From assembly GCA_965215055.1 (NCBI GenBank), contig OZ244046.1:1116001-1180000 (forward strand): DNA of 64,000 bases. The letters are read 5' to 3'. The notes beneath the pieces are model-generated. The model was not told the origin of the DNA. It saw only the letters and a program-made list of their open reading frames with translations, and searched no databases. The position numbers and the translations under genes were made by a program. Positions 26,491 to 35,844 of the stretch are shown piece after piece; within the stretch, counting starts at the first letter, position 1; each line of letters starts with the position of its first letter. The stretch comes from G965215055 sp965215055. GTDB lineage: Bacteria > Pseudomonadota > Gammaproteobacteria > UBA4575.

Positions 26491-26539
26491 TCAGTACCAG
26501 TTCCAAAAATCTGTTAAAAATCGTTGAGCTAAACGGTTA

Positions 26540-26548
26540 ATTATACCA
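26540..26548 (-). promoter_or_regulatory. putative extended -10 promoter of rpoD
   Basis: On the minus strand the dnaG-rpoD gap contains TGGTATAAT, a perfect extended -10 (TGnTATAAT), about 50 bases before the rpoD start. No good -35 box sits 16-18 bases upstream, which is acceptable for extended -10 promoters. This would let rpoD be transcribed apart from dnaG. Confidence 0.5.
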
Positions 26549-26575
26549 GAAAAAAACTGAAGTAGATAAAGCGTT

Positions 26576-28285
26576 TCAGGGCCTTGCCCGGTGTAGCAGG
26601 TCTTTGAGTTTCTGCTTTTCGTCTTCGCTCAAACCATCTGTACTTTCTTTATCAATGAGTTCTCGAACGTGAGTTTCGTGAGTTTTACGTCGAATCCACG
26701 TCATGGCGTCCCCAAAAGCCTGGGCAGGATCTTCCAGTTCGGGGGAGTCCCAGGTCAGCAGCTTTTGTATCTGTTGTTCTTCCTGGTGATCACGAAAACG
26801 TTCTATCAATACGGCGTGGCTAAGTTCAGGTTGTTCTTTCCAGGAGGTGATGATTTTTGTCAGCAACGCAACACCAGGAATGGTGGATTTTTCCAGCTCC
26901 GCAACTGAATCTACTTTCAGGGCCAAGGAAGGATCACGTAACAATGCCGCAATTGCCAGCCGCACGGGGGTGCCTTTGGTTGATACGGTCCGCGTGGCAT
27001 CAGTTTTTTTTCGGTCGGCTGTGGCTACGCCATAGTGAATCGAAGAGCCGACTATCTTTTCCAATTCTTTAAAGATTAATTTCTTGAATATGCCCTGGGG
27101 AAATTTCTCCAGCAAAGGCCTGGCCGTTTGAGCAAGCCTGGCCTTTCCCGCAGGGGTTCGAATATCGATGTCTTCCTTCAGCTTGTCGAGTATGTACGTG
27201 GATAGGGATTTGCCTTCTCTGACGTATTGTAAAAAAATTTCCTTGCCACGCTCGCGTATCAAGCTGTCCGGGTCTTCGCCTTGCGGTAAAAACAGGAATT
27301 TTGCCTCACAACCATCTTTGAATACGGGAACAGTTTGCTGCGCTGCACGCCACGCGGCATCACGGCCCGCCCGGTCGCCATCGAAGCAAAACGTTATTTC
27401 CCGCGTATAACGATATAGTTGCTGAACGTGCTGCGCGGTAGTGGCGGTGCCAAGCGTGGCGACGACATTTTCAATGCCGTGTTGCGCCAATGCCACGACG
27501 TCCATATAGCCTTCTACTACAAGGATCGATTGGGTAGTTTCTTTTGCCTTGCGCGCTTCGTACAGGCCATACAACGCTTCACTCTTATGAAAAATTGGAG
27601 TTTCCGGAGAATTCAAATATTTCGGTATTTCATTGCCCAGCACTCTGCCGCCAAATCCAATAACGCGCCCACGCCGGTCCTTGATCGGGAACATGATGCG
27701 GTTTCTAAAGCGGTCGAACTGATTGCCCTGGTCGTTCGTCTTTATCAGGCCTACTTTGATCAGTTGTTCTTCAGTTGCCACACCCTCGAATTGATTTAAT
27801 AGATTGTTGAAGCCATCTGGCGCATAGCCCAAATTAAACTTGGCTGCAATTTCACCACTTACCCCACGGGTTTTCAGATACTCTACGGGCTGGCGGGATT
27901 GAGATAGCATCTTTCGATAGTAGGTGTTTGCACGTTCAAGAACGGTAAACAAGGCCTGATAATCATTTGTGACAACGGCAGTTCCGTCTCGGGGAATTTC
28001 GAGGCCGGACTGTTGCGCAAGTTTCTCGACTGCTTCCAGGAAGTCAAGGCGTTCAAATTCCATCAGGAAACCTATCGCCGTGCCATGCGCACCACAGCCG
28101 AAGCAGTGATAAAATTGCTTATCCGGACTGACCGTGAAAGAAGGGGTTTTTTCGTCATGAAACGGACAGCATGCCATGTACTCCTTACCCTTCTTTTTCA
28201 GTGGTACGTAGCCTTCGATCAGCGCAACGATATCGGTTCGAGCGATGAGATCGTCGATAAAGGCCTGCGGAATTCTTCCGGGCAC
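26576..28285 (-). CDS. dnaG: DNA primase
   Basis: 569 residues. The CHC2-type zinc finger (CCPFHDEKTPSF...HCFGCG, about residues 38-64) is followed by the primase core and the TOPRIM domain with ILVVEGYMDVVALAQHG and CFDGDRAGRDAA. A C-terminal DnaB-interacting helical part ends the protein. It makes RNA primers at the replication fork. Start ATG 28285 (MPGRIPQAFIDDLIARTDIV) matches the family. It is 40 bases downstream of dgt. Confidence 0.96.
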   Translation of the reverse strand: MPGRIPQAFIDDLIARTDIVALIEGYVPLKKKGKEYMACCPFHDEKTPSFTVSPDKQFYHCFGCGAHGTAIGFLMEFERLDFLEAVEKLAQQSGLEIPRDGTAVVTNDYQALFTVLERANTYYRKMLSQSRQPVEYLKTRGVSGEIAAKFNLGYAPDGFNNLLNQFEGVATEEQLIKVGLIKTNDQGNQFDRFRNRIMFPIKDRRGRVIGFGGRVLGNEIPKYLNSPETPIFHKSEALYGLYEARKAKETTQSILVVEGYMDVVALAQHGIENVVATLGTATTAQHVQQLYRYTREITFCFDGDRAGRDAAWRAAQQTVPVFKDGCEAKFLFLPQGEDPDSLIRERGKEIFLQYVREGKSLSTYILDKLKEDIDIRTPAGKARLAQTARPLLEKFPQGIFKKLIFKELEKIVGSSIHYGVATADRKKTDATRTVSTKGTPVRLAIAALLRDPSLALKVDSVAELEKSTIPGVALLTKIITSWKEQPELSHAVLIERFRDHQEEQQIQKLLTWDSPELEDPAQAFGDAMTWIRRKTHETHVRELIDKESTDGLSEDEKQKLKDLLHRARP

Positions 28286-28325
28286 CGGTAGTCAGACCTT
28301 GACTAATGAAAGGCCGTAGTAGCCT

Positions 28326-29504
28326 TCAAATGATTTTTGCATTGAAGACGCGCTCGTGCTCTGCGATGGCATATCTGTCCGTCATGCCCGCGATATAGTC
28401 TGCAACGACGCGCGCACGGCCGCTATCGCCTTTTTGTCCTTGACAAAAGCTCGCCCTGTCGCGATGCTCATTAGGCATGAGATGAACGTCATTGTAAAAT
28501 GCGGCGTACAGGTCGAACAGGATCTTCTTGGCCTTGTTGCTCATCCTGTGTACACGATAGTGTTGATACAGGTTCTCACGCAGAAAAGATTTCAATTCGC
28601 GGTTTTTTGACTGCATGGGTTCACTGAATTGAATCAGTGGACTTTTACCAGCACGAACGTCGTTTATGGTAGCAGGCTGTTTTTGTGTAATGGCAGCTTG
28701 GCTGGTATCGATTACATCCGTAACAAGTTCGTTTATGATGCGGCGAATCGATTCGTGTATTTTCCTGCGCTCGCTGATATCCGGGTACTCACTGGCAGTC
28801 ATCATAAAATGGTTGTCGAATAATTCAACGTCGCTCAGCTGCTTGACGGTGATGAGGCCGGCGCGCAGACCGTCATCGATATCATGGTTATTATAGGCAA
28901 TTTCATCGGCAACGTTGGTAAGCTGCGCTTCCAGGCTTGGTTGCGTTCCGTGCAAAAAGCGCTGACCCAAAAGGCCCAATTTTTCAGCATTGTTGCGAGA
29001 GCAATACTTGAGGATGCCTTCTCTCGTTTCAAAGGTCAGGTTGAGTCCGTGGAACTTCGGATACTTGAGTTCAAGCCCGTCTACGACTCGTAGGGATTGT
29101 AGATTGTGCTCGAACCCTCCGTGTTCTCTCATACATTCGTTGAGCGCGTCTTGGCCGACGTGGCCGAACGGTGTGTGACCAAGATCATGGGCAAGTGCTA
29201 TCGCCTCACAGAGGTCCTGATTGAGATGCAGTGCCCGCGCAATCGCACGCGCGATTTGCGCAACTTCGATGGAGTGCGTGAGGCGCGTGCGAAATAAATC
29301 GCCTTCATGGTTTACAAAGACCTGAGTTTTGTACTCCAGTCTGCGAAAAGCCGTGCTGTGGATGATACGTTCACGGTCCCGTTGAAATTCACCTCGATGC
29401 GTCGCTTTGGGTTGCGGATATTGACGCCCTTTTGAAAGGGCATCATGCGCCGCATAGGTGGCCAGACCAGCATCGGTCAAGGGGGTTGCAAGCACCGCGC
29501 TCAT
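28326..29504 (-). CDS. dgt: dGTPase-like HD-domain triphosphohydrolase
   Basis: 392 residues with the HD metal site split as RTRLTHSIEVAQIARAIA and AIALAHDLGHTPFGHVG, plus the typical start of the core (FQRDRERIIHSTAFRRLEYKTQVF). It converts dNTPs, typically dGTP, to deoxynucleosides and triphosphate; preference within the type-2 subfamily cannot be judged from sequence. The frame is open to 29570 inside aroB, but ATG 29504 (MSAVLATPLTDAGL) is 4 bases past the aroB stop and gives the normal length. Confidence 0.9.
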   Translation of the reverse strand: MSAVLATPLTDAGLATYAAHDALSKGRQYPQPKATHRGEFQRDRERIIHSTAFRRLEYKTQVFVNHEGDLFRTRLTHSIEVAQIARAIARALHLNQDLCEAIALAHDLGHTPFGHVGQDALNECMREHGGFEHNLQSLRVVDGLELKYPKFHGLNLTFETREGILKYCSRNNAEKLGLLGQRFLHGTQPSLEAQLTNVADEIAYNNHDIDDGLRAGLITVKQLSDVELFDNHFMMTASEYPDISERRKIHESIRRIINELVTDVIDTSQAAITQKQPATINDVRAGKSPLIQFSEPMQSKNRELKSFLRENLYQHYRVHRMSNKAKKILFDLYAAFYNDVHLMPNEHRDRASFCQGQKGDSGRARVVADYIAGMTDRYAIAEHERVFNAKII

Positions 29505-29508
29505 GCAC

Positions 29509-30585
29509 CTACGCCTTACAGTATTCCCGCAGCATATCTGCCAATCGTGAGGCAGGAAAATCCGATGCAAGCACTGCGTTACCGATATCTTTAAGCAGTA
29601 CTAGGCGCAGTTTTCCGGCACGTGATTTTTTGTCCATGGTCATCAACTCCATGAAGTCGGAGATATGCATGTCTTCAGGCGGTTTTTCAGGCAATCCGAC
29701 AACGTCCAGCAGACTTTCAATGCGTTCACGATCCCGTTCGCTCAGCCACCCGAGCCTGACGGACAGATTTGCTGCCATCAGCATGCCACAAGCGACTGCT
29801 TCTCCATGCAGCCAGTTCATATAGTTTGTATGGGTCTCAATCGCATGGCCAAAAGTATGCCCGTAGTTCAGTAACGCGCGTTGGCCGGTTTGTTCCAACT
29901 CGTCTTCAGCAACGATTTGAGCCTTGTTTTCACACGAACGACACACCGCATGAGTCAAGGCTTCGGGAGCACGCGCCATCAGTTCGCCGATGTTATTTTC
30001 CAGCCAAGCAAAAAACTTGGCATCACGAATCAAGCCATATTTGATGATCTCGGCCACGCCTGCACTGAATTGCCGGTCATCCAGGGTATCCAGGGTGGCC
30101 AAGTCGGCGATGACACAGTTTGGCTGGTAAAAAGAGCCAATCATGTTTTTCCCCAGTTTATGGTTCACTCCCGTTTTACCACCTATGGAGGAGTCAACCT
30201 GAGCAAGCAGCGTGGTCGGAATTTGTATGAAATTTACACCGCGCTGGTAGGTGGCTGCGGCAAATCCGGTAATGTCGCCAATCACGCCACCACCCAGCGC
30301 AACCAACGTCGTGTCTCTATCACAGTGATGCTTCAGTAGGGCGTCATAGACAAGACTGACGGTCTCCAACGTTTTACAAGTCTCTCCATCAGGAAGAATC
30401 AATTGATGCAAGCGATGTTGTCCGCAATGGGCCAATACGTCTTGCAGGTACAAGGGTGCAACGGTTTCGTTACTGATGATAAATACTGCGTCACCGCGTA
30501 TATGCCGACTCAACTGGGCAATAACGTTTTTACCAATGTATATCGGATAACTACGCCGGCCAAGTTGTACTTCAAACGTGATCAT
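29509..30585 (-). CDS. aroB: 3-dehydroquinate synthase
   Basis: Second step of the shikimate pathway: DAHP to 3-dehydroquinate, NAD- and metal-dependent. 358 residues with the NAD-binding GGGVIGDITGFAAATYQRG, TTLLAQVDSSIGGKTGVNH, and the metal histidines in LNYGHTFGHAIE and WLHGEAV. It overlaps aroK by 14 bases, so the two are translationally linked. aroE, in the same pathway, is at 0.7 kb. Confidence 0.96.
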   Translation of the reverse strand: MITFEVQLGRRSYPIYIGKNVIAQLSRHIRGDAVFIISNETVAPLYLQDVLAHCGQHRLHQLILPDGETCKTLETVSLVYDALLKHHCDRDTTLVALGGGVIGDITGFAAATYQRGVNFIQIPTTLLAQVDSSIGGKTGVNHKLGKNMIGSFYQPNCVIADLATLDTLDDRQFSAGVAEIIKYGLIRDAKFFAWLENNIGELMARAPEALTHAVCRSCENKAQIVAEDELEQTGQRALLNYGHTFGHAIETHTNYMNWLHGEAVACGMLMAANLSVRLGWLSERDRERIESLLDVVGLPEKPPEDMHISDFMELMTMDKKSRAGKLRLVLLKDIGNAVLASDFPASRLADMLREYCKA

Positions 30586-31126
30586 TGGAAAGTGTTATTT
30601 CTTGAGCACACGCCCGTTCAGTAATTTTCAAGACTTGGTCCACGACCCAATCGGTAGCGCGATGGTCCGTTATAATTACATGATGCGCCACTTTTTGATA
30701 AATCGGTTCCCTTTGCCGAAGTAGTTCGATTATTGTCTGTTGCCGATTCGAAGCTTCCAGCAACGGACGGCCTGAATCACCCACGGTGCGGTCAAAAAGG
30801 GTATCGACGGAGGCGCTCAGATAAAACACCCTGCCTGTTTTCAACAATAAATCCCTGGTGTTTTTCGAGAGTACGGCCCCTCCGCCCGTCGCAAGCACGA
30901 TACCTTCCAACTGGCACAGTTCACGAATAACTTCTTCTTCATGTATCCGAAACCCGCTTTCACCCTCACGTTCAAAGACGGTAGCGACGCTGACTCCGAC
31001 TTTTTGTTCGACTGCCTTGTCGCTGTCGTAAAATTGCAGCCCAAGCCTTTTCGCGACTTCCCTTCCCACTGTTGATTTTCCGGCACCCATTGCACCGATG
31101 AGTATGATATTCCTGGTTTTCATCAA
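30572..31126 (-). CDS. aroK: shikimate kinase
   Basis: Phosphorylates shikimate at O3. 184 residues; P-loop GAMGAGKSTVG at about 12-22, shikimate-binding D in FYDSDKAVEQ, GGGAVLSKNTRDLL, and the lid GDSGRPLL. It is the first gene of the minus-strand run aroK-aroB-dgt-dnaG-rpoD and is divergent from mrcA. In many gammaproteobacteria pilMNOPQ separates mrcA from aroKB; here that block is absent and a 223-base gap takes its place. Confidence 0.95.
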   Translation of the reverse strand: MMKTRNIILIGAMGAGKSTVGREVAKRLGLQFYDSDKAVEQKVGVSVATVFEREGESGFRIHEEEVIRELCQLEGIVLATGGGAVLSKNTRDLLLKTGRVFYLSASVDTLFDRTVGDSGRPLLEASNRQQTIIELLRQREPIYQKVAHHVIITDHRATDWVVDQVLKITERACAQEITLSNDHV

Positions 31127-31349
31127 TCAAAGACGACCGCCATTCACGAAACTTGACTGCTCAAAACCTGTCGAATACTTTTCCGTCCCCATTATCGGGT
31201 TGGAAAGAGTGAGGAATATAAACAATACCTTCGGTCAAGCAAGTTTGTATTTAATCGTCCAAATTTGCGATAGTTGTATTATACGTAATCGAAAAAGGCA
31301 GTGCATGTGGCCATCCCGATGATTTATCGCAACGGTTCGTTGTAAGCTC

Positions 31350-33809
31350 ATGCCTGCGTTGCTGAAAATGTCAAAGGTAATAAAGCTGTTCTTTATCGGA
31401 TGCGGCGGGATATTCGTCGCAGCAGTGATCGCTGTCTTGGCAGTATACTTCTATTTCGCTCCTGGCCTGCCCGACGTGGCCATGCTCAAGAACGTGGAGT
31501 TGAGAGTACCGCTTAAAGTCTACAGTCGGGATGGAAAGCTGATTGCCATGTACGGTGAGGAACGCCGTCAACCCCTTGACATCGAGGCCTTTCCCAAGCG
31601 AATCGTGCAATCGTTTCTGGCCGCCGAAGACGACCGATTTTTTGAGCACCCGGGAATCGATTATCAAGGTCTGATCCGAGCCGCTATCAATGTCCATTTT
31701 ACGGGTAAAAGGCGCCAGGGAGGCAGCACTATTACCATGCAACTGGCGAGAAACTTCTTTTTGGGCAGTGAGCGTACCTATACACGCAAGATCAGAGAAA
31801 TATTTTTGGCTTTGAGGATTGAGCGTGAATTAAATAAAAACGAAATCCTGGAGCTTTACCTGAACAAGATCTATCTGGGTAACCGCGCCTATGGTGTAGC
31901 AGCGGCGGCAAATGTCTACTATGGCGTCGACGTAGACGAACTGAATCTTGCACAAATCGCCATGATTGCCGGATTACCCAAGGCCCCTTCCCGTTATAAT
32001 CCTATCGTTAATGCCGAACGTGCGATTTTGCGTCGCAATTACGTACTCGATCGCCTGCGAAAACTGGGGCATATCGACGAAGAATCCTATCTGCTTGCTA
32101 AAGACGCACCAGTCACCGCGACGCACCATTATTCCGGGATTGAAATCGATGCCCCCTACGTCGGAGAAATGGTGCGCACACATATTGTCGACGCCCACGG
32201 CCCCAAGGCCTATAACAAAGGCTATCGCGTGTTTACGACCATCGATGCCTCTCTTCAGCAAACAGCGCAGCAAGCACTGCGAAAAGGGCTGCAAGCCTAT
32301 GATCAACGTCACGGCTATCGAGGCGCGGAAACGCGCGTGGAACTTTCTTATACGGACACGGGCACTATTGACTTTGAGCAGATGGATGAGGTGCTGACCG
32401 GATTTCGCAAAGTGGGTGAATCGATTCCAGCCGTTATTACAAAAACCGAGCAACAGAGTATCGAGGTTTACCTGGGTGACCAGCAAACGATCACTCTGCC
32501 AATAGACAAGGCACGGTGGGCAAGGGCCTACACCAATGAAAACACGATGGGCGAGAAACCCGAAGATTTTACCAATATGTTTATTCCAGGAGATGTCATT
32601 CGCATAGCCGAAAACGAATCAAGTCAATGGGTGTTAAGTCAAATCCCCGAAGTGGCAGGTGCATTTGTTGCCGTCAATCCGCAAACCGGCGGTATTCTGG
32701 CATTGACAGGCGGCTATGATTACAACTACAGCAAGTTTAATCGTGCCGTTCAGGCCAAACGTCAGCCAGGGTCCAGTTTCAAGCCTTTCATATATTCTGC
32801 TGCACTGGATTCCGGTTATACACCGGCGAGTCTTATCAATGACGCCCCTGTGGTGCTTAAAGATACGGTCCTGGAAGGCATATGGAGACCTCAAAACTAT
32901 AGCGGAAAATTTTTTGGGCCTACACGTCTGCGCGAAGCGTTGATCAAGTCGCGTAACATGGTATCCATTCGTTTGCTTAAAGAGATGGGGCGTAGACACG
33001 CCATACAACACATCACCAGATTCGGTTTCGAGCGCGAGAAGTTACCCTATAACCTGACTCTGGCTTTGGGTTCCGGCGTAGTTTCACCATTGGAACTCAC
33101 GGCAGGCTACGCAGTGTTTGCCAATGGTGGCTACAGGATTGAACCCTATTTGATCGAACGAATCGAAGACGCGAAAGGCAAAGTCCTGTACCGCTCCAAC
33201 CCGCCAACGGTTTGCGAAGAGGCCTGTCAAGCCCTGCAAAAAAAATTGCAGGAAGACAGTAATGAGTGGCTGCAAACAGATGGTGAAACGGCAATGGAGT
33301 TACGCATTGCCGAGCAAGTATTGTCAAAGGGAAACGCCTATCAAATAGTGAGCATGATGCAGGACGTCATACAGCGTGGTACAGGTGCCAAGGCGCGCGT
33401 GATCGGACGCAGTGACTTGGCGGGTAAAACGGGCACTACCAATGACCAACACGACGCTTGGTTCAGTGGTTTCAATGGCGATATTGTCGCTACAACCTGG
33501 GTGGGATTCGACCAGAACAGACCATTGGGCAGCAGGGAGACGGGTGCCGTTGCCGCATTACCTATCTGGATTGAATTCATGCGTCGGGCACTGGCAGACA
33601 CTGCAGAAAACTCCCTCAAACAGCCAGAAGGTATCGTAACGTTACGAATTGACCCCGCTACAGGGTTACCCGTTGACCAGGACGGCGATCAAGGTATCGA
33701 AGAGACCTTTCGAGAAGAATACATGCCTACACTGATCACGGAGAGAAGCCGACAACCTTCTCATCAACAAGGCAGCGAAGAAGCGGATATACCCGAACAA
33801 CTCTTTTAG
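31350..33809 (+). CDS. mrcA: penicillin-binding protein 1A (bifunctional peptidoglycan synthase)
   Basis: 819 residues. An N-terminal membrane anchor (about residues 10-35) is followed by a glycosyltransferase GT51 domain with the catalytic Glu in FLAAEDDRFFEHPG and GGSTITMQLARN. A PBP1A-type OB insert (about 300-430) comes next. The transpeptidase domain has the nucleophile in PGSSFKPFIY (SxxK), the SRN-type motif in IKSRNMVSI, and KTGTTNDQHDAW (KTGT). It polymerises and cross-links peptidoglycan in the periplasm. The start may be ATG 31350 or ATG 31371. Confidence 0.95.
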   Translation: MPALLKMSKVIKLFFIGCGGIFVAAVIAVLAVYFYFAPGLPDVAMLKNVELRVPLKVYSRDGKLIAMYGEERRQPLDIEAFPKRIVQSFLAAEDDRFFEHPGIDYQGLIRAAINVHFTGKRRQGGSTITMQLARNFFLGSERTYTRKIREIFLALRIERELNKNEILELYLNKIYLGNRAYGVAAAANVYYGVDVDELNLAQIAMIAGLPKAPSRYNPIVNAERAILRRNYVLDRLRKLGHIDEESYLLAKDAPVTATHHYSGIEIDAPYVGEMVRTHIVDAHGPKAYNKGYRVFTTIDASLQQTAQQALRKGLQAYDQRHGYRGAETRVELSYTDTGTIDFEQMDEVLTGFRKVGESIPAVITKTEQQSIEVYLGDQQTITLPIDKARWARAYTNENTMGEKPEDFTNMFIPGDVIRIAENESSQWVLSQIPEVAGAFVAVNPQTGGILALTGGYDYNYSKFNRAVQAKRQPGSSFKPFIYSAALDSGYTPASLINDAPVVLKDTVLEGIWRPQNYSGKFFGPTRLREALIKSRNMVSIRLLKEMGRRHAIQHITRFGFEREKLPYNLTLALGSGVVSPLELTAGYAVFANGGYRIEPYLIERIEDAKGKVLYRSNPPTVCEEACQALQKKLQEDSNEWLQTDGETAMELRIAEQVLSKGNAYQIVSMMQDVIQRGTGAKARVIGRSDLAGKTGTTNDQHDAWFSGFNGDIVATTWVGFDQNRPLGSRETGAVAALPIWIEFMRRALADTAENSLKQPEGIVTLRIDPATGLPVDQDGDQGIEETFREEYMPTLITERSRQPSHQQGSEEADIPEQLF

Positions 33810-33916
33810 TTCGACAAGAGTGCAAAAGGGTTTTACAAAAAAACATGGAAAACGGCGGCACAGTTTCGGAGTGAGCGGAGGAAAATCAGCAATGTGTTGA
33901 CTATGTCAGCACGAAA

Positions 33917-34996
33917 CTAGTGATAGGCTGGACTCAACTCCCTGACTGCCTCTACCAGAACCGCAACCTTGTCCGGGCTGACGTGCTGCTGTATCCCATG
34001 ACCCAGATTAAAGACGTGGCCGCTTCCCGCGCCAAACTTATCCAGGATATTTTTGACTTCGGTACGAATAGCCTGATCACTACCATACAAGACATTCGGG
34101 TCCAGGTTCCCCTGCAAGGCGACTTTTGTGCCAACCAGAGAGCGTGCCCGGTCGATTTCAACCGTCCAATCCAGGCCTATCGCGTGACACCCGGTTTCCG
34201 CAATGTCGGTCAACCAGTCCCCGCCACCCTTGGTGAAAAGGATGATCGGGGTTTGGGCATCCGCTTCACTTTGCAAGAGTCGCTCGACAATTTGCCGCAT
34301 CGGTGTCAATGAGAAGCGAAGGTAGGCGTCTCGTGTCAGTACCCCTCCCCAGGTGTCAAATATCATTACCGCCTGCACTCCGGCGGCAATTTGCGCAGAC
34401 AAATAAGCCGCTACGGAACTGCTTAAAACTTCAAGCAGGCGTTCAAGCACCTGGGGCGTTTTATAGAGCATGGTTTTTATCTTGCGAAACTCTCTGCTGG
34501 TCTGTCCTTCAACCATGTACGTCGCCAGCGTCCACGGGCTGCCGGCAAAGCCGATCAGTGGTACACGCCCGTTCAATTCTCTTTTTATCATCCGCACGGC
34601 ATCCATGACGTAGCCAAGTTCATTCATAGGCTCAAGCCTGGCAATGCGATTTACGTCACTCATACCGGTAACCGGATTGCTGAACCTGGGGCCTTCACCA
34701 TCGATGAATTGCAAGCCTAGCTCCATCGCGCCTGGAATCGTCAGGATGTCCGAGAACAGAATGGCCGCGTCCAGGCCAAAACGGTCAACGGGCTGTAGGG
34801 CTACTTCACACGCAAGCTCGGGAGTTTTGCACAAAGCCAGAAAGTCACCCGCGCGTTTTCGAGTAGCGCGATACTCCGGCAAGTAGCGTCCGGCCTGGCG
34901 CATGATCCAGACCGGCGTGCGCGCGACCGGTTGCTTCAGCAACGCGCGTAAAAGAAGATCGTTTTGCAAGGCAGGTACGCGCATCTGCACGGCCAT
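33917..34996 (-). CDS. hemE: uroporphyrinogen decarboxylase
   Basis: Decarboxylates the four acetate side chains of uroporphyrinogen III to coproporphyrinogen III in haem synthesis. 359 residues; signature WIMRQAGRYLPEYRATR, the DILTIPGAMEL loop with the catalytic Asp, PWTLATYMVEGQTS, and the C-terminal GHGIQQHVSP. It follows yqeY by 8 bases on the same strand. An in-frame ATG four codons downstream is an alternative start. hemB, in the same pathway, is at the window start. Confidence 0.95.
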   Translation of the reverse strand: MAVQMRVPALQNDLLLRALLKQPVARTPVWIMRQAGRYLPEYRATRKRAGDFLALCKTPELACEVALQPVDRFGLDAAILFSDILTIPGAMELGLQFIDGEGPRFSNPVTGMSDVNRIARLEPMNELGYVMDAVRMIKRELNGRVPLIGFAGSPWTLATYMVEGQTSREFRKIKTMLYKTPQVLERLLEVLSSSVAAYLSAQIAAGVQAVMIFDTWGGVLTRDAYLRFSLTPMRQIVERLLQSEADAQTPIILFTKGGGDWLTDIAETGCHAIGLDWTVEIDRARSLVGTKVALQGNLDPNVLYGSDQAIRTEVKNILDKFGAGSGHVFNLGHGIQQHVSPDKVAVLVEAVRELSPAYH

Positions 34997-35004
34997 ATGG
35001 AGAA

Positions 35005-35454
35005 TCAGGTGTTTAACGCGGACCTGACCCTGGCGCTAACGGCTCCCATATCGGCGCGCCCCAGAAGTCTGGGCTTGAGTATTGCCATCACCTTGCCCAT
35101 GTCCTTGACGTCGCAGGCACCCGACGTGGACAAGGCTTCAGTGATCAATTCACCCAGTTCTTCTTCAGTGAATGCCTTGGGCAGATACTCTTCTATGAAT
35201 TGCAGTTCCAATGTTTCCTTGGCAACCAGGTCCTGGCGGTTTGCCTTGGTAAATTGGCTGATGGATTCACGGCGTTGCTTCTGCATTTTTGTCAATACGG
35301 CCATAATGTCTTGATCGGAAAGTTCCTGGCGGGTGTCTACTTCCCTTTGTTTAACGGCAGCAAGTATCAACCGCACGGTTTGCAGACGCGATTTCTCGCC
35401 ACCGCGCATTGCGGATTTCATGTCTTCGGTGAGCCTGGATTTAAGAACGGACAC
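35005..35454 (-). CDS. yqeY: GatB/YqeY domain protein
   Basis: 149 residues, the usual YqeY length, starting MSVLKSRLTEDMKSAMRGGEKSRLQTVRLILAAVK and ending with the helical tail related to GatB (MGKVMAILKPRLLGRADMGAVSA). The domain may bind tRNA or assist tRNA-dependent amidation, but its function is not settled. It lies 22 bases downstream of rpsU, a conserved pairing, and 8 bases upstream of hemE. Confidence 0.92.
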   Translation of the reverse strand: MSVLKSRLTEDMKSAMRGGEKSRLQTVRLILAAVKQREVDTRQELSDQDIMAVLTKMQKQRRESISQFTKANRQDLVAKETLELQFIEEYLPKAFTEEELGELITEALSTSGACDVKDMGKVMAILKPRLLGRADMGAVSARVRSALNT

Positions 35455-35476
35455 CAGATGGTGCTGGAGACGGGGC

Positions 35477-35692
35477 CTAGTAAAGGCGGCGGCGGCGCAA
35501 ACTCGTGCGAGCTACACGTTTAAGATTGCGTTTCACTGCTGCTGCTGCCTTGCGTTTTCGAACTTCAGTCGGTTTTTCGTAAAATTCCCGGCGGCGCACT
35601 TCCGTGATGGTGCCCGCTTTTTCACAGGAACGACGAAACCTTCGCAAGGCAAAATCAAAAGGCTCATTTTCTTTTACACATACACTAGGCAT
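35477..35692 (-). CDS. rpsU: 30S ribosomal protein S21
   Basis: 71 residues, highly basic, starting MPSVCVKENEPFDFALRRFRRSCEKAG and ending RTSLRRRRLY, an almost perfect match to the family. The frame is open upstream to 35821, but ATG 35692 is the standard start. It is divergent from tsaD, as in E. coli. Here rpsU is followed by yqeY-hemE rather than by dnaG-rpoD. Confidence 0.96.
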   Translation of the reverse strand: MPSVCVKENEPFDFALRRFRRSCEKAGTITEVRRREFYEKPTEVRKRKAAAAVKRNLKRVARTSLRRRRLY

Positions 35693-35732
35693 ATCAAATA
35701 CTCTTTGACTTGGTCCGCAAATAAAGGCCGCG

Positions 35733-35760
35733 ATTATACCGACAGATATCCATAATTCAA
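35733..35760 (-). promoter_or_regulatory. putative sigma-70 promoter of rpsU
   Basis: On the minus strand TTGAAT (complement of 35755-35760) and TATAAT (complement of 35733-35738) are 16 bases apart, about 40 bases upstream of the rpsU start. The -10 box is perfect and the -35 box matches 4 of 6. Confidence 0.6.
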
Positions 35761-35844
35761 ATATACCGTTTAATAAACCGTAAAATCCACAAAAACCTGC
35801 ATCAGGTTGCTGCGCAAGCATTCAAATCGCGTGATAATGTCCAC

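Noticed and set aside
34303..35755. Plus-strand open frames opposite hemE, yqeY and rpsU
   Set aside because: They lie antisense to well-supported genes and encode low-complexity Arg/Ser-rich sequence.
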